Shown: positions 42,261-51,638, numbered from the stretch's first letter. The stretch: DNA of 64,000 nucleotides from Aneurinibacillus sp. REN35 (GCF_041379945.2 NZ_JBFTXJ020000001.1:310001-374000), one strand, 5' to 3'. The notes: generated by a model not told the origin, from the letters alone. Numbers and translations are program-made.

Positions 42261-42320
42261 GTGTTACGATTCGGAAAAATCATAACACAGATTATAGGAA
42301 AGTAAAGAAGATAATGTCAT
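42261..42320 (-). promoter_or_regulatory. nik promoter with NikR operator
   Basis: On the minus strand: -35 ATGACA (42320-42315), 18-bp spacer, consensus -10 TATAAT (42296-42291). GTGTTAC (42261-42267), 14 bp, ATAACAC (42282-42288) form an inverted repeat with one mismatch. It matches the GTGTTAC-N13/14-GTAACAC form reported, as I recall, for NikR in Desulfovibrio. The operator covers the start of transcription, so nickel-loaded NikR would repress. Confidence 0.8.
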
Positions 42321-42366
42321 AAAAAAATAAACGGAAGGAACGAGGACAAAGACAGCGGCACCGTGT

Positions 42367-43509
42367 TTACTCTGTTTTTTCTGCACGATCGTACAGAGGA
42401 AAAAAATTTTTTTGAATGCCTCTTTTGTTCAACTGACAAATCCAGACGGCCAGCTGTAAAGAAACCCCATCCTGAAATACCTGCGGATTCAGCCCTGTTT
42501 CCTGTTTGATTTTTTTTAACCGGTAAATAAGCGTGTTGCGATGAATATACAGCTTTTTGGCTGCTTCACCAATATGCAGGTTGCATTCGAAAAAAACATC
42601 CAGCGTTTCAAGCATTCGATCCGAGAGACTGCCTGCGATTCGTTCGATGTAATCCTGCTTCGCCTGTTCATCAATTTGGTTAATTAAAGCCTTTGTCTCA
42701 ATCTCCGTATATTGAATCAAATCCTGTTCTCTTTTACCCAGCAGCAGAGCCCATTTGGCTTCCTGCAGGGAGAGCCGGATGTGCTCCTGTGCCGTTTTCA
42801 TCGTACCAAGTCCGATACGAAAAGGGATGGTGATATAGCGCAGCATGGATTGCATGCGCTGCAGCTTTTGTATAAATGCCTTTTCTGTCAGGTGAGAGGC
42901 CAGAATAAACAAGCGGTTACCATTTACATACCCGGTAAGCATGTGTGGGTTATGTAGGGTTTCTTCTATTCGTTCGATGAGTTCCTGATTTGTGAGCGTA
43001 TTGTTTTCTAATTCCACCAAAGCCACCTGAAAAGGAGGGCCAAGACGTATATTGAGCAAAGCCAGTCGTTGTTCGATCGATTCCTGCTTTAGCTGCATGG
43101 CGGTTAGCTCTTCAAAAATTAGTTCTTTTACCCGCTGTTTCCATTCCGATTGTGAGGTTAAAAAAGATTGGCTAATCATCATTTCGGTAATCATTTTGAC
43201 AAGCTCGCCGAATTCCGCGATTTCTTCCGGTTTGCCGGTAATGCCAATGACGCCGATAATACGTTCTTGAAACATAATGGGCAGGTTAATTCCCGGCTCG
43301 GCTCCCTTCCAATGGTTCTTGCTGTTTTCATGAATAATCACCGGATTTCCGGTCAGCAGGACTTCCAATGCTCCTTCATGAAGTCGGTTAATACGCTCTG
43401 GATTCCCCGACGCAATAATCGTTCCGGTATGATCCATAATGTTAATATTACGATTCAAACGAATCATTGTTTCGCGCACAATCTCACCTGCGATTTTCTC
43501 CGTAAGCAA
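42367..43509 (-). CDS. cdaR: CdaR-family (sugar diacid) transcriptional regulator
   Basis: A 380-aa regulator: an N-terminal diacid-recognition domain (about residues 1-135, MLTEKIAGEIVRETMIRLNRNINIMD quoted in part), a middle GGDEF-like linker and a C-terminal PucR-type HTH (LHIGEAAKKLYIHRNTLIYRLKKI, quoted in part). CdaR proteins activate glucarate, galactarate and glycerate genes in response to the acids. The divergent garK-kdgT-larA genes are the likely targets. Confidence 0.88.
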   Translation of the reverse strand: MLTEKIAGEIVRETMIRLNRNINIMDHTGTIIASGNPERINRLHEGALEVLLTGNPVIIHENSKNHWKGAEPGINLPIMFQERIIGVIGITGKPEEIAEFGELVKMITEMMISQSFLTSQSEWKQRVKELIFEELTAMQLKQESIEQRLALLNIRLGPPFQVALVELENNTLTNQELIERIEETLHNPHMLTGYVNGNRLFILASHLTEKAFIQKLQRMQSMLRYITIPFRIGLGTMKTAQEHIRLSLQEAKWALLLGKREQDLIQYTEIETKALINQIDEQAKQDYIERIAGSLSDRMLETLDVFFECNLHIGEAAKKLYIHRNTLIYRLKKIKQETGLNPQVFQDGVSLQLAVWICQLNKRGIQKNFFPLYDRAEKTE

Positions 43510-43596
43510 TTTTCATCCCGCCTTCTGTGTATGATTACTGTATATGATAAACAAAATAAAATTATTTTTTCAATTATTTTTTAGTTTTTGGAAACA

Positions 43597-43653
43597 ATGA
43601 CCCTATTTTTCGTTCGCATTATAATAATAGTTAGAAAAATGAAAGCGTTTTAT
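43597..43653 (+). promoter_or_regulatory. Promoter of garK-kdgT-larA-larE-larB with a cre-like site
   Basis: -35 ATGACC (43597-43602), 17-bp spacer, consensus -10 TATAAT (43620-43625). TGAAAGCGTTTTAT at 43640-43653 fits the cre consensus at 12 of 14 positions and lies just after the expected start of transcription, a repressing position. Confidence 0.6.
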
Positions 43654-43670
43654 AAAGAGAGGAATAACCT

Positions 43671-44846
43671 ATGAAAATTGTGATTGCGCCGGATTCTTTT
43701 AAAGGAAGTATATCCGCCCAAGAAGCATCCTTGGCGATTGAACAGGGAATCAAAAGGGTTCTTCCCGATGCAAAAACCGTTCTAGTGCCTGTAGCGGACG
43801 GTGGGGAAGGAACTATGGACAGTCTCGTGGCGGCTACGAATGGCAAAATGATCGAACACAGCGTTACCGGTCCCTTGCATACCCCGGTACATGCTGCCTA
43901 CGGTATTCTCGGAGATCAAGAGACCTGCGTGATTGAGATGGCCAGCGCATCAGGACTGTGCCTTGTTCCGGTTGAACAGCGAAACCCTCTGCTCACGACA
44001 ACATACGGAACTGGGGAGCTGATCAAAAGGGCGCTGGATGCCGGTTGCAGGCGGTTTATTCTTGCCATTGGCGGAAGCGCTACCAATGATGGAGGGTGCG
44101 GCATGCTGCAGGCTCTTGGCATGCGGCTGCTTGATAAAAACGGAGTTGATATTGGGTTTGGTGGAGGCGAGCTGACGCGCATTGCTGAAATCAATGATGA
44201 AGATTTTGACCCGCGCATTGCCCAGTCGGAATTTTTAATTGCAGCGGATGTTCAAAATCCGCTGATCGGCCCGCATGGTGCCGCCTATGTTTTTGGCCCG
44301 CAAAAAGGGGCCACGCCGGAAATGGTGGAAAGGCTGGATGATGCCCTAACACATTGGGCAAACCTTATCGAATCAAAGACAGGCATCCGGCTTCATGAAA
44401 GACCGGGCGCCGGAGCAGCAGGAGGAATTGGCGGAGCATTCCAAGCCTTTTTTCCCGGGGGAATGAAGCGGGGAATCGATATGATCATTGAACATACTGC
44501 GCTTGGTGAAAAGCTGGATGGAGCAGCGCTCGTTTTTACAGGGGAAGGACAAATCGATTTTCAAACCGCATCAGGAAAGACGCCAATGGGCGTAGCGCAG
44601 GAAGCACAGAAACAGGGAATTCCGGTTATCGTTCTGGCCGGCTCTATCGGGTCCGGGATTCACACGCTATATGAGCATGGCATTCACAGCGTTCATAGCA
44701 TCGTTACTGCTCCGATGACATTGGAGGAAGCGATAGAGAGAGCGGCGGAACTGCTGTCATTTACCGCAGAGCAAGTTCTGCGTACGTACCTGGCATCGTC
44801 CGGGTACGATCAACCACATGGGGAGGCTGCAGAGTATGCAGATTAA
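43671..44846 (+). CDS. garK: Glycerate 2-kinase/3-kinase (GarK/GlxK type)
   Basis: A 391-aa glycerate kinase of the GarK/GlxK family. It phosphorylates D-glycerate with ATP, feeding it to glycolysis. Motifs: MKIVIAPDSFKGSISAQEA at the start, VPVADGGEGTMDSL, LAIGGSATNDGGCGMLQALG (quoted in part), GPQKGATPE and GAGAAGGIGGA. AGAGAGG lies upstream. It is the first gene of a five-gene operon with a KDG-type permease and larA, larE and larB. Regulation by the divergent CdaR-type protein is likely. Confidence 0.93.
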   Translation: MKIVIAPDSFKGSISAQEASLAIEQGIKRVLPDAKTVLVPVADGGEGTMDSLVAATNGKMIEHSVTGPLHTPVHAAYGILGDQETCVIEMASASGLCLVPVEQRNPLLTTTYGTGELIKRALDAGCRRFILAIGGSATNDGGCGMLQALGMRLLDKNGVDIGFGGGELTRIAEINDEDFDPRIAQSEFLIAADVQNPLIGPHGAAYVFGPQKGATPEMVERLDDALTHWANLIESKTGIRLHERPGAGAAGGIGGAFQAFFPGGMKRGIDMIIEHTALGEKLDGAALVFTGEGQIDFQTASGKTPMGVAQEAQKQGIPVIVLAGSIGSGIHTLYEHGIHSVHSIVTAPMTLEEAIERAAELLSFTAEQVLRTYLASSGYDQPHGEAAEYAD

Positions 44847-45954
44847 ACGAACAATTGAGAAAGTCCCGGGCGGACTAATGGTCATACCGCTATTGCTGGG
44901 TGCAATGCTGAATACGATCGATCAGATGCACATCCCGGCCGTTATGGACGCTTTAAAATCACTGGGTGTATCACCGACGGATAAAGGCCATTATGAGTTC
45001 CTGCGCATTGGCGGTTTCTCGGAAGAGCTGTTTAAAACTGGAGCATTAACACTTATTGCGCTGTTTCTGTTTTGCTGCGGCAGTCAGATGAATCTGCGGG
45101 TCGGTGGAACAGCGCTTAAGAAAGGTGCATTGCTGACCGCCTCGAAATATTTTACCGGCGTGGCAGTCGGATTCTTATGGGGAACCTTGTCCGGCGATAT
45201 GATGAGCGGCTTTCTCGGCTTATCTACGGTGGCCATCATTGCTGCTATGACCAACGGAAACGGGGGCATGTACGCTGCGCTGACCTCTCAGTATGGAAAT
45301 CGTTCGGACGTAGGGGCGGTAGCTGTACTCTCCCTGAATGATGGACCGTTCTTTACGCTCATGGCTCTTGGTATGCTGGGTGCAAAGTTTCCGATTATTG
45401 CTTTCATCGCTGTTCTTTTGCCGATCGGCATCGGCATGCTGCTCGGTAACCTCGATCCAGAAATTAGAGAGTTTCTTAAGTCGGGTGAAATTTTGCCGGT
45501 TCCATTCTTTGCATTCGCACTTGGTGCAGGGATGAGCTTTACAAACTTCTTCAAGCCGGAAGTGGTGACTGCAGGTCTTGCACTTGGTATAATGACGACA
45601 GTGTTAACAGGGTTAACTGGCATGCTTGTTTTTAAAATCTTCCGTGAAAAGAGTGGGATTGCTCCTGTGGCAGAAGCCTCTACAGCAGGTAATGCGGTTG
45701 GAACACCTGCGGCGATTGCAGCAGCGGCATCCGTAGCGGCCGGTTCAGGAATGATGAGCCAGGCAGAAGCACAGGCCTATCAGAATTTAGTAGAAACGGC
45801 TACAGCCCAAATCTCGATTTCAACGTTAACGACAGCCATTCTATGTCCTGTAGCCGTCATTCTTGTGGACAAGTGGCAGAGGAAAAAAGGTATTGATGGA
45901 AGAGCGGAAGAGCCCCAGTCGCCGGAGCATCGTTCAAATGCGTCTGCGACATAA
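44836..45954 (+). CDS. kdgT: 2-keto-3-deoxygluconate permease family transporter
   Basis: A 372-aa membrane protein with about ten helices, of the KdgT family (proton symport of 2-keto-3-deoxygluconate or related acids). Conserved segments are KVPGGLMVIPLLLGAMLNT, GSQMNLRVGGTALKKG, MTNGNGGMYAALTSQYG and LSLNDGPFFTLMALG. ATG 44836 overlaps the garK stop by 11 bp and has GGGAGG nine bases upstream. In this operon it may import glycerate or another hydroxy acid rather than KDG, as no KDG kinase or aldolase is present. Confidence 0.9.
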   Translation: MQIKRTIEKVPGGLMVIPLLLGAMLNTIDQMHIPAVMDALKSLGVSPTDKGHYEFLRIGGFSEELFKTGALTLIALFLFCCGSQMNLRVGGTALKKGALLTASKYFTGVAVGFLWGTLSGDMMSGFLGLSTVAIIAAMTNGNGGMYAALTSQYGNRSDVGAVAVLSLNDGPFFTLMALGMLGAKFPIIAFIAVLLPIGIGMLLGNLDPEIREFLKSGEILPVPFFAFALGAGMSFTNFFKPEVVTAGLALGIMTTVLTGLTGMLVFKIFREKSGIAPVAEASTAGNAVGTPAAIAAAASVAAGSGMMSQAEAQAYQNLVETATAQISISTLTTAILCPVAVILVDKWQRKKGIDGRAEEPQSPEHRSNASAT

Positions 45955-45996
45955 ATGTAAACCATTCTATTTACTACACAAAAGTGAGGGGACACT

Positions 45997-47283
45997 ATGA
46001 AAACGACATTGCTCTATGGAAAAGAAGGCTTATCGATCGAAGCGCCTGAGCAGTCGGTTATTTTAGAGCCGAAGAATCTGCCTGGTCTTGCGGATGAAGA
46101 AGGGGCGGTGCGTAAGGCGCTGCGCAACCCGATCGGATTACCCCCGCTGCGTGAGATGGTAAAAGGCAGTGATAAGGTAGCTATTGTTATTAGCGATATT
46201 ACACGACCAACACCAAATCACAAGCTAGTACCTTGGATTTTACAAGAATTATCTCATGTTCCAAAAGAAAACTTTGTAATCATTAACGGTACAGGGACCC
46301 ACCGTGATCAAACCCGGGAAGAGTTCGTGCAGATGCTTGGCAATGAAGTAGTAGACAGCATTCGTGTGATTAACCACCACTGCCATAATAAAGAGGAACT
46401 GGTCAAAGTCGGGGAAAGCCGATTCGGCTGCGATGTGTATCTAAATAAAGAGTATGTTGAGGCTGATTTTACAATTGTAACCGGCTTTATTGAACCCCAT
46501 TTCTTTGCGGGCTTCTCCGGCGGACCCAAAGGGATTATGCCGGGAATTGCCGGCATTGAAACGATTATGACCTTCCATAATGCTCGGATGATCGGCGATC
46601 CGCTATCAACTTGGGGCAATATGACGGATAATCCGGTACAGGACATGACCCGTGAAGTTAATCGTATGTGCAAGCCGGATTTTATGCTCAATGTTACGCT
46701 GAATCGTGAAAAGGATATTACGGCTGTATTCGCCGGAGAGCTGTTTGAAGCGCATGATCGCGGCTGCGCCTTTGCAAAGGAACATGCCATGCTGCGCTGT
46801 GACGAGCGCTTCGATGTCGTCATTACGTCCAACTCCGGTTATCCGCTGGACCAGAACTTGTATCAGGCTGTAAAAGGAATGAGCGCAGCCCACAAGATCG
46901 TCAAAAAAGGCGGAACAATTATATGTGCGGCCGAGTGTAGGGACGGCCTGCCGAACCATGGCAATTACGCCGAAATTCTGCAGATGCGCAAAACGCCGCA
47001 GGAGATCCTTACTATGATAAATGATCCGAAATTTAAGATTTTTGATCAATGGCAGGTGCAGAAGCAGGCGGTAATTCAAGTCTGGGCTGATGTATATGTG
47101 TATTCCTCCCTGTCAGATGAGGATGTGGAAAAAGCGATGTTCCATCCTACACATGATATTGAGAATACATTGGCTCTTCTTAAGGAGAAATACGGAGAGA
47201 GCATGACTGTAGCTATTCTTCCGCTGGGTCCGCTGACGATCCCTTATGTGGAAGAACAGGGAGAAGTATTGCAGCAGGCGTAA
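45997..47283 (+). CDS. larA: LarA-family nickel-pincer hydroxyacid racemase
   Basis: A 428-aa enzyme of the lactate racemase family. Catalytic and cofactor residues of L. plantarum LarA are all found, offset by six: His102 (GTGTHR), His168 (IEPHFFAGF), Lys178 (SGGPKG, which carries the pincer cofactor) and His194 (MTFHNARM). VKGMSAAHKIV holds the later lysine. Family members racemise lactate, malate and other 2-hydroxy acids. Between garK-kdgT and larE-larB, a glycerate or related substrate is at least as likely as lactate. This is inference. Confidence 0.92.
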   Translation: MKTTLLYGKEGLSIEAPEQSVILEPKNLPGLADEEGAVRKALRNPIGLPPLREMVKGSDKVAIVISDITRPTPNHKLVPWILQELSHVPKENFVIINGTGTHRDQTREEFVQMLGNEVVDSIRVINHHCHNKEELVKVGESRFGCDVYLNKEYVEADFTIVTGFIEPHFFAGFSGGPKGIMPGIAGIETIMTFHNARMIGDPLSTWGNMTDNPVQDMTREVNRMCKPDFMLNVTLNREKDITAVFAGELFEAHDRGCAFAKEHAMLRCDERFDVVITSNSGYPLDQNLYQAVKGMSAAHKIVKKGGTIICAAECRDGLPNHGNYAEILQMRKTPQEILTMINDPKFKIFDQWQVQKQAVIQVWADVYVYSSLSDEDVEKAMFHPTHDIENTLALLKEKYGESMTVAILPLGPLTIPYVEEQGEVLQQA

Positions 47284-47322
47284 GAGGTTGAAGTTGCACT
47301 ATGCAAAAGGGGGTAGCATCTA

Positions 47323-48150
47323 ATGACAAGTACGTTGCTGCAGGAGAAAAATCAACGATTGCTATCCATTTTAAAGGAAATGGAGCAGGTGCTCGTCGCA
47401 TTTTCCGGCGGAGTAGACAGCACATTTTTGCTGGCAAAAGCAAAGGAGGCGCTTGGTGATCGAGTGTTGGCTGTAACCGCAGCCTCCGAGACCTTTCCTA
47501 CCCGGGAATTCGAGCTGGCGGTTAGTCTGGCAAAGCAGATCGGTGTTACTCATATCCAAACGAGTGTCAGTGAATTAACGAATGCGAATTTCGTTAAAAA
47601 CGAATCGGATCGCTGCTTTCATTGTAAAGATGGATTATACACGCATGTACAGGAACTGGTTGAACAGTACGGTGCCTCACATACGATTGTAGACGGCTCC
47701 AACATGGATGATTTAGGCGAGCATCGTCCGGGGATGCAGGCTGCCCGGGAACGCGGGGTACGAAGCCCGCTGCAGGAGGCCGGCCTTTATAAGGAAGAGA
47801 TTCGACTTTTATCAAAGGAAATGGGGCTGCCTACATGGAACAAGCCGTCTTTTGCCTGCCTGTCTTCACGCATACCGTATGGAACAAAAATTACGCAGGA
47901 GAAAATCGATCAGCTTGATCTGGCGGAAATGTTCCTTTTAAACCTCGGACTCTATCAGGTGCGGGTACGCCACCATGATAAAATCGCAAGAATCGAAGTG
48001 ATGCCCGAGGATATGCCAAAGGTGCTTGCACATCACGAAAAAATCGACCGTGCGTTAAAATCGTACGGTTTCTCCTACGTTACGCTTGATTTACAGGGGT
48101 ATCGTTCCGGCAGCATGAATGAAGTGTTGAAGGAGGCGCTGCGCAAATGA
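47323..48150 (+). CDS. larE: LarE, sulfur transferase for nickel-pincer cofactor synthesis
   Basis: A 275-aa PP-loop ATPase (SGGVDST at residues 28-34) that turns the two carboxylates of the pincer precursor into thiocarboxylates. Cys179 in KPSFACLSSRIPYG corresponds to the sacrificial Cys176 of L. plantarum LarE. It lacks the extra cysteines expected of the [4Fe-4S] type around this position, although CFHC occurs at 98-101. GGGGG lies upstream. The stop overlaps the larB ATG by 4 bp. Confidence 0.92.
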   Translation: MTSTLLQEKNQRLLSILKEMEQVLVAFSGGVDSTFLLAKAKEALGDRVLAVTAASETFPTREFELAVSLAKQIGVTHIQTSVSELTNANFVKNESDRCFHCKDGLYTHVQELVEQYGASHTIVDGSNMDDLGEHRPGMQAARERGVRSPLQEAGLYKEEIRLLSKEMGLPTWNKPSFACLSSRIPYGTKITQEKIDQLDLAEMFLLNLGLYQVRVRHHDKIARIEVMPEDMPKVLAHHEKIDRALKSYGFSYVTLDLQGYRSGSMNEVLKEALRK

Positions 48151-48926
48151 AGGATCAGCTCACCGAATGGCTGACTCAGGTGCAGCAGGGAGCCTTATCA
48201 GTAGAAGAAGCGCGGGATAGGCTCAAAACGTACGATGCGCTAGGATATGCTACACTCGATACTCATCGTGAAAAGCGAAACGGATTTCCGGAAGTGATTT
48301 TTGGGGAAGGCAAGGCGCCGGAGCATCTGCTGGGGATTTTTGCGCGGCTGATGGAGCACCATTCAAAAGTGCTCGCGACAAGAGTGGATGAAGAAAAGGC
48401 CGGTGTCCTGCTTCGTAATCTGCAGGAGCGCTATCCTGATGATACCTTCCATTATCATCCGTTAGCACGTACCTTTCATTGGGTTCACTCGGAGTATGTA
48501 GAGGAATGGAAAGAAGGTTATATTGCTGTGGTGTCCGCGGGAACATCCGACTTTCCCGTGGCAGAGGAAGCGGCGATTACCGCGCGGCTGATGGGCAATC
48601 ATGTGAAGACGATTCATGATGTAGGTGTAGCTGGCCTGCACCGCCTGCTCGATCGGCTGCATGAGATTCAGGAAGCCAACGCAATTGTTGTAGTAGCTGG
48701 AATGGAGGGAGCGCTTGCTAGTGTTATGGGAGGACTCGTATCCAAACCGGTCATTGCTGTTCCTACCAGTGTGGGCTACGGAGCGAGCCTGAACGGAATC
48801 GCTGCGCTGTTATCCATGCTAAGCTCCTGTGCAAGCGGTGTCGCTGTCGTAAATATTGATAATGGATTTGGTGCTGGTTATTATGCTGCTACTATTACTC
48901 ACACGATAGCAGTTACACAGAAATAA
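48147..48926 (+). CDS. larB: LarB, NaAD carboxylase/hydrolase of nickel-pincer synthesis
   Basis: A 259-aa LarB. It carboxylates nicotinate adenine dinucleotide and cleaves it to make the pincer precursor. Its C-terminal half is an AIR-carboxylase-like domain (VSAGTSDFPVAEEAAITARLMG, VVVAGMEGALASVMGGL and PVIAVPTSVGYGAS). It starts inside the larE stop (ATGA). It is the last gene of the operon, with a terminator 50 bp downstream. It draws on NaAD, the product of the NAD salvage steps encoded at 17-20 kb. Confidence 0.92.
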   Translation: MKDQLTEWLTQVQQGALSVEEARDRLKTYDALGYATLDTHREKRNGFPEVIFGEGKAPEHLLGIFARLMEHHSKVLATRVDEEKAGVLLRNLQERYPDDTFHYHPLARTFHWVHSEYVEEWKEGYIAVVSAGTSDFPVAEEAAITARLMGNHVKTIHDVGVAGLHRLLDRLHEIQEANAIVVVAGMEGALASVMGGLVSKPVIAVPTSVGYGASLNGIAALLSMLSSCASGVAVVNIDNGFGAGYYAATITHTIAVTQK

Positions 48927-48975
48927 TCAGCAGCGGGCAGGGAGTGTTTTGCTGCTCGACCAATACAGTTGTTCA

Positions 48976-49011
48976 AGGCTGACCTAGGTTATGATGGGTC
49001 AGCCTATTTTT
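48976..49011 (+). terminator. Terminator of the garK-larB operon
   Basis: AGGCTGACC (48976-48984) pairs with GGTCAGCCT (48997-49005) around an 12-nt loop, followed by ATTTTTG. Confidence 0.85.
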
Positions 49012-49017
49012 GTAAAA

Positions 49018-49518
49018 AATGTACGAAAAGCGGAAAAAGCTGAATGTAGGTTGCTATCCTTCTATGTGTTTTTTCAGTCAAAAGAAATGTTGTATATGGA
49101 ACTCTTAGCACGTGAGGGTGAACAAATTGAAAATCAAGTTTGGCCGGCGGTTAATAAAGCTCAGGATATACGTTCAGCCATAAAGATATACTTAAATCAG
49201 ATGGATTTGGAACTCGAAACTAAGATTTTAACTCAAAGGATGGTTTACGACCTTGAGGAATACAAACTTGTATCTAGGAAGCTAAATCCGGAGTATGTTG
49301 GCTCAGAGAATCTTAGAAGCATCGCCCCCCTTATGGAGTTTATCAAGTCACGTCAAGATTCTAAGGAGATTATCGATGAAGACCCAACTGTTATAGCCGG
49401 AGTTTTAAGATCAGCTTGGTTATTAGGTTCCCAAAAGGGAGATTTGCAGCAATACAATTATGAAAGGATTAGAGAATTGTTATTCGAAGCTGTTGCTAAT
49501 CAAATTACTCGGTCATAG
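49018..49518 (+). pseudogene. TetR/AcrR-family regulator, 5'-truncated and damaged
   Basis: From about 49065 the frame reads FYVFFQSKEMLYMELLAREGEQ, the end of a TetR HTH with its ligand domain intact to ITRS. The first two HTH helices are missing: before FFQSK the sequence is AEKAECRLLS, as if a short frameshift had damaged AEKAGVxxGTFY, and further upstream it runs into the larB terminator. No usable start or ribosome binding site is visible. Bases are A/T-rich compared with the lar genes. It is the first relic of a decayed stretch. Confidence 0.75.
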
Positions 49519-49579
49519 TTTGGTCTAGGTAATGATTTTATCAGATGAAAGTAGAAAAGTAGTGATGATTTATAGCAGA

Positions 49580-50084
49580 AGAAATAATTTGTTTTAATAA
49601 TGTTTATATCTGTACGGAGAGCTTTGGAGATATTAATAACCCAACTATCTTGTTAATTATGGGGGCTACTTCATCAATACTTTAGTGGGAAGAAGACTTT
49701 TGTAAGAGACTAAGCGATCAAGGGTTTCATGTTATACGCTATGACAATAGGGATGTAGGAAAATCAATTACTTACTAACAGAAGCCTTTGCCAAGATCAA
49801 CATCAACAACTGGCATGATAAAGAGAAAGTGATAGAGTATGTTATCGAATGGATATGTAAAAGGATGGGGATTATATTTATCTAGAACTCATGAAATAAA
49901 TGTTCCTACACTAGTTATTCATGGAACTAAGGATCCTATCATACCGTATGAGCATGAAGTTCATCTTTCTAAAATTATACCAAATGCTGTCTTAGTCACT
50001 CTAGCTGGTGCTAGGCATGAGCTACACTATGATGATTGGGAAGAAATTATTAATGCTATATCTAAGCATGCAGCAAGTTCCTAA
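49580..50084 (+). pseudogene. Alpha/beta-hydrolase pseudogene
   Basis: Fragments of one alpha/beta-hydrolase are spread over two frames. The 5' part reads FGDINNPTILLIMGATSSIL, then an in-frame TAG, then WEEDFCKRLSDQGFHVIRYD and NRDVGKSITY. The 3' part (from 49839) reads VPTLVIHGTKDPIIPYEH and GARHELHYDD with the C-terminal catalytic Asp and His regions. The middle with the nucleophile elbow is deleted. Stop, frameshift and deletion together show it is dead. Confidence 0.8.
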
Positions 50085-50119
50085 TTGATATATACAAATT
50101 GAGACAGGAGTGATTTTTA

Positions 50120-51025
50120 ATGAGTAAAGATATTAAACAAGTTATTGAAATAACTAAAAAACATAATCTTATTCTTAAGGAAGAAACAATGCAGTTTAAT
50201 GAATCCGGGCTGGATTTTCAAGTTGTTTTTGCACAAGATGAAAGTGGAACTGATTGGATTCTAAGATTGCCTAGGCGGGAAGATGTGATGCTTAGAACAA
50301 AGGTAGAAAAACAAGCATTAGATTTGGCAAATCAATATCCTAAATCTTTTCAAGCGCCAAACTGGATCATTTATACAGACGAGTTAATAGCTTACAAGAG
50401 GTTAGATGGTGTGCCAGCGGGGACAATAGATCATAATATAGGAAACTATGTTTGGGAGATAGATATTAACAATGTTCCAGAATCATTTCACAGGTCTCTT
50501 GGTAGAGTGTTAGCAGAGCTTCATAGCGTTCCTAGTGATAAAGCCGAGGAGCTTGGCCTAATAGTGCATACCCCAGAAGAAGCAAGGTTGTCAATGAAGC
50601 AGCGTATGGATGCGGTAAGAGCAAAGTTTGGTGTAGGAGAAAAGCTATGGGACAGATGGCAGGCCTGGATGAATGATGATGAAATGTGGCCTAAGAAAAC
50701 TGGACTGATTCATGGAGATGTACATGCCGGGCATACTATGATTGATACAGATGCTAATGTGATTGGATTAATCGATTGGACTGAAGCTAAGGTTACCGAT
50801 ATTTCAAGTGACTTTGTTTTTAACTATAAGGCTTTTGGAGAAGAAGGGTTAGAAGCTTTAATTCTTGCTTATAAAGAAGCGGGTGGATATTACTGGCCTA
50901 AGATGAAAGCGCATATTATCGAACTTGATGCTGCATATCCGGTTTCAATTGCTGAGTTTGCGTTGCTATCTGGAGTTGAGGAATATGTTCAGATGGCGAA
51001 GGAAGCGTTGGAAGTGAAAAGCTAG
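50120..51025 (+). CDS. mph: Macrolide 2'-phosphotransferase (Mph family)
   Basis: A 301-aa aminoglycoside/macrolide kinase-fold enzyme that would inactivate macrolides by GTP-dependent phosphorylation of the 2'-OH. Brenner motif [14 protein letters not shown] and the metal-binding [11 protein letters not shown] are intact. The N-terminal [30 protein letters not shown] fits Mph proteins (quoted in part). Ribosome binding site GACAGGAG precedes the ATG. The gene is A/T-rich, is flanked by pseudogenes and ends in its own terminator, so it may have been acquired. Function in resistance is predicted only. Confidence 0.85.
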   Translation: MSKDIKQVIEITKKHNLILKEETMQFNESGLDFQVVFAQDESGTDWILRLPRREDVMLRTKVEKQALDLANQYPKSFQAPNWIIYTDELIAYKRLDGVPAGTIDHNIGNYVWEIDINNVPESFHRSLGRVLAELHSVPSDKAEELGLIVHTPEEARLSMKQRMDAVRAKFGVGEKLWDRWQAWMNDDEMWPKKTGLIHGDVHAGHTMIDTDANVIGLIDWTEAKVTDISSDFVFNYKAFGEEGLEALILAYKEAGGYYWPKMKAHIIELDAAYPVSIAEFALLSGVEEYVQMAKEALEVKS

Positions 51026-51038
51026 TAAGCAGTAACTC

Positions 51039-51089
51039 AATGCGCTGGCAGAGAAACTCAAAATTCTCTTGCCAACGCATTTTGTTTTT
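51039..51089 (+). terminator. Terminator after mph
   Basis: AATGCG-C-TGGCA-G-AGAA pairs with TTCTCTTGCCAACGCATT, followed by TTGTTTTT. Confidence 0.8.
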
Positions 51090-51120
51090 GTATTAATATC
51101 AATTACTATCCCTTTATCGG

Positions 51121-51306
51121 TTAGGTAAAACCCTTGATTTGCAGGGATGGAGGTAAAAGGCTGCCCAATCCCGTCAAGTTCGCTTCCAATTCTAATCTAG
51201 CCAAAGGAGCACCAAGGCAAAAATGCGGTCCATGTCCGAATGTCAAATGCTGTTTGTTATTGCTGCAATGTACATTTTTTCGTCCATGTTGGCAGCGCTC
51301 ATCCAT
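51121..51306 (-). pseudogene. Cytochrome P450 C-terminal remnant
   Basis: The frame ending at 51121 reads [28 protein letters not shown], the heme-cysteine loop of a P450 (FxxGxxxCxG), then a short tail. Upstream a shifted frame reads SANMDEKMY, matching the conserved ANRDExxF segment that normally lies about 20 residues earlier. So a frameshift with deletion, and loss of the rest of the gene, are visible. It is a relic without function. Confidence 0.8.
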
Positions 51307-51359
51307 GCAATCATGACATCCCTTTGTTTCAGCTTCAATGCATGTTTAGCCCTTTTTAT

Positions 51360-51638
51360 CTAAGTTGTTTTAGATTTGCGAAAGCCATCAACTACAGAAA
51401 TCACCGCATAAATCAAAAAAATAACAATGACTCCGCTGACGCCCCAGGCTCTTGTCTGTTCAGCTGTCACAGAAAATGTCTCGGCCATATAGGTGTTAAA
51501 TCCCGGGTGGATGATATTTTGATTGCTTACTATGACAATGAGCGTAATCATTCCTATCAGCTCGGTTATCGCATTGAATAGCGCCATTTTTTTGGTCCAC
51601 TGTTTCTGTATTAATTTATAGAGGGCGAGCGCTACTTC
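51360..51638 (-). pseudogene. Remnant of a multi-pass membrane protein
   Basis: The open stretch reads IYEVALALYKLIQKQWTKKM, then ALFNAITELIGMITLIVIVSN, and ends with a second hydrophobic helix WGVSGVIVIFLIYAVISVV and a basic tail. It looks like the C-terminal end of a larger membrane protein. A TAG precedes IYEV and no ribosome binding site stands before the first ATG (51587). I do not recognise the family. Confidence 0.5.

Noticed and set aside
48991-49064. An in-frame ATG giving the TetR relic a normal-looking N-terminus
   Set aside because: The ATG and following codons lie in the larB terminator and give a sequence that does not resemble a TetR helix-turn-helix; no ribosome binding site is present.
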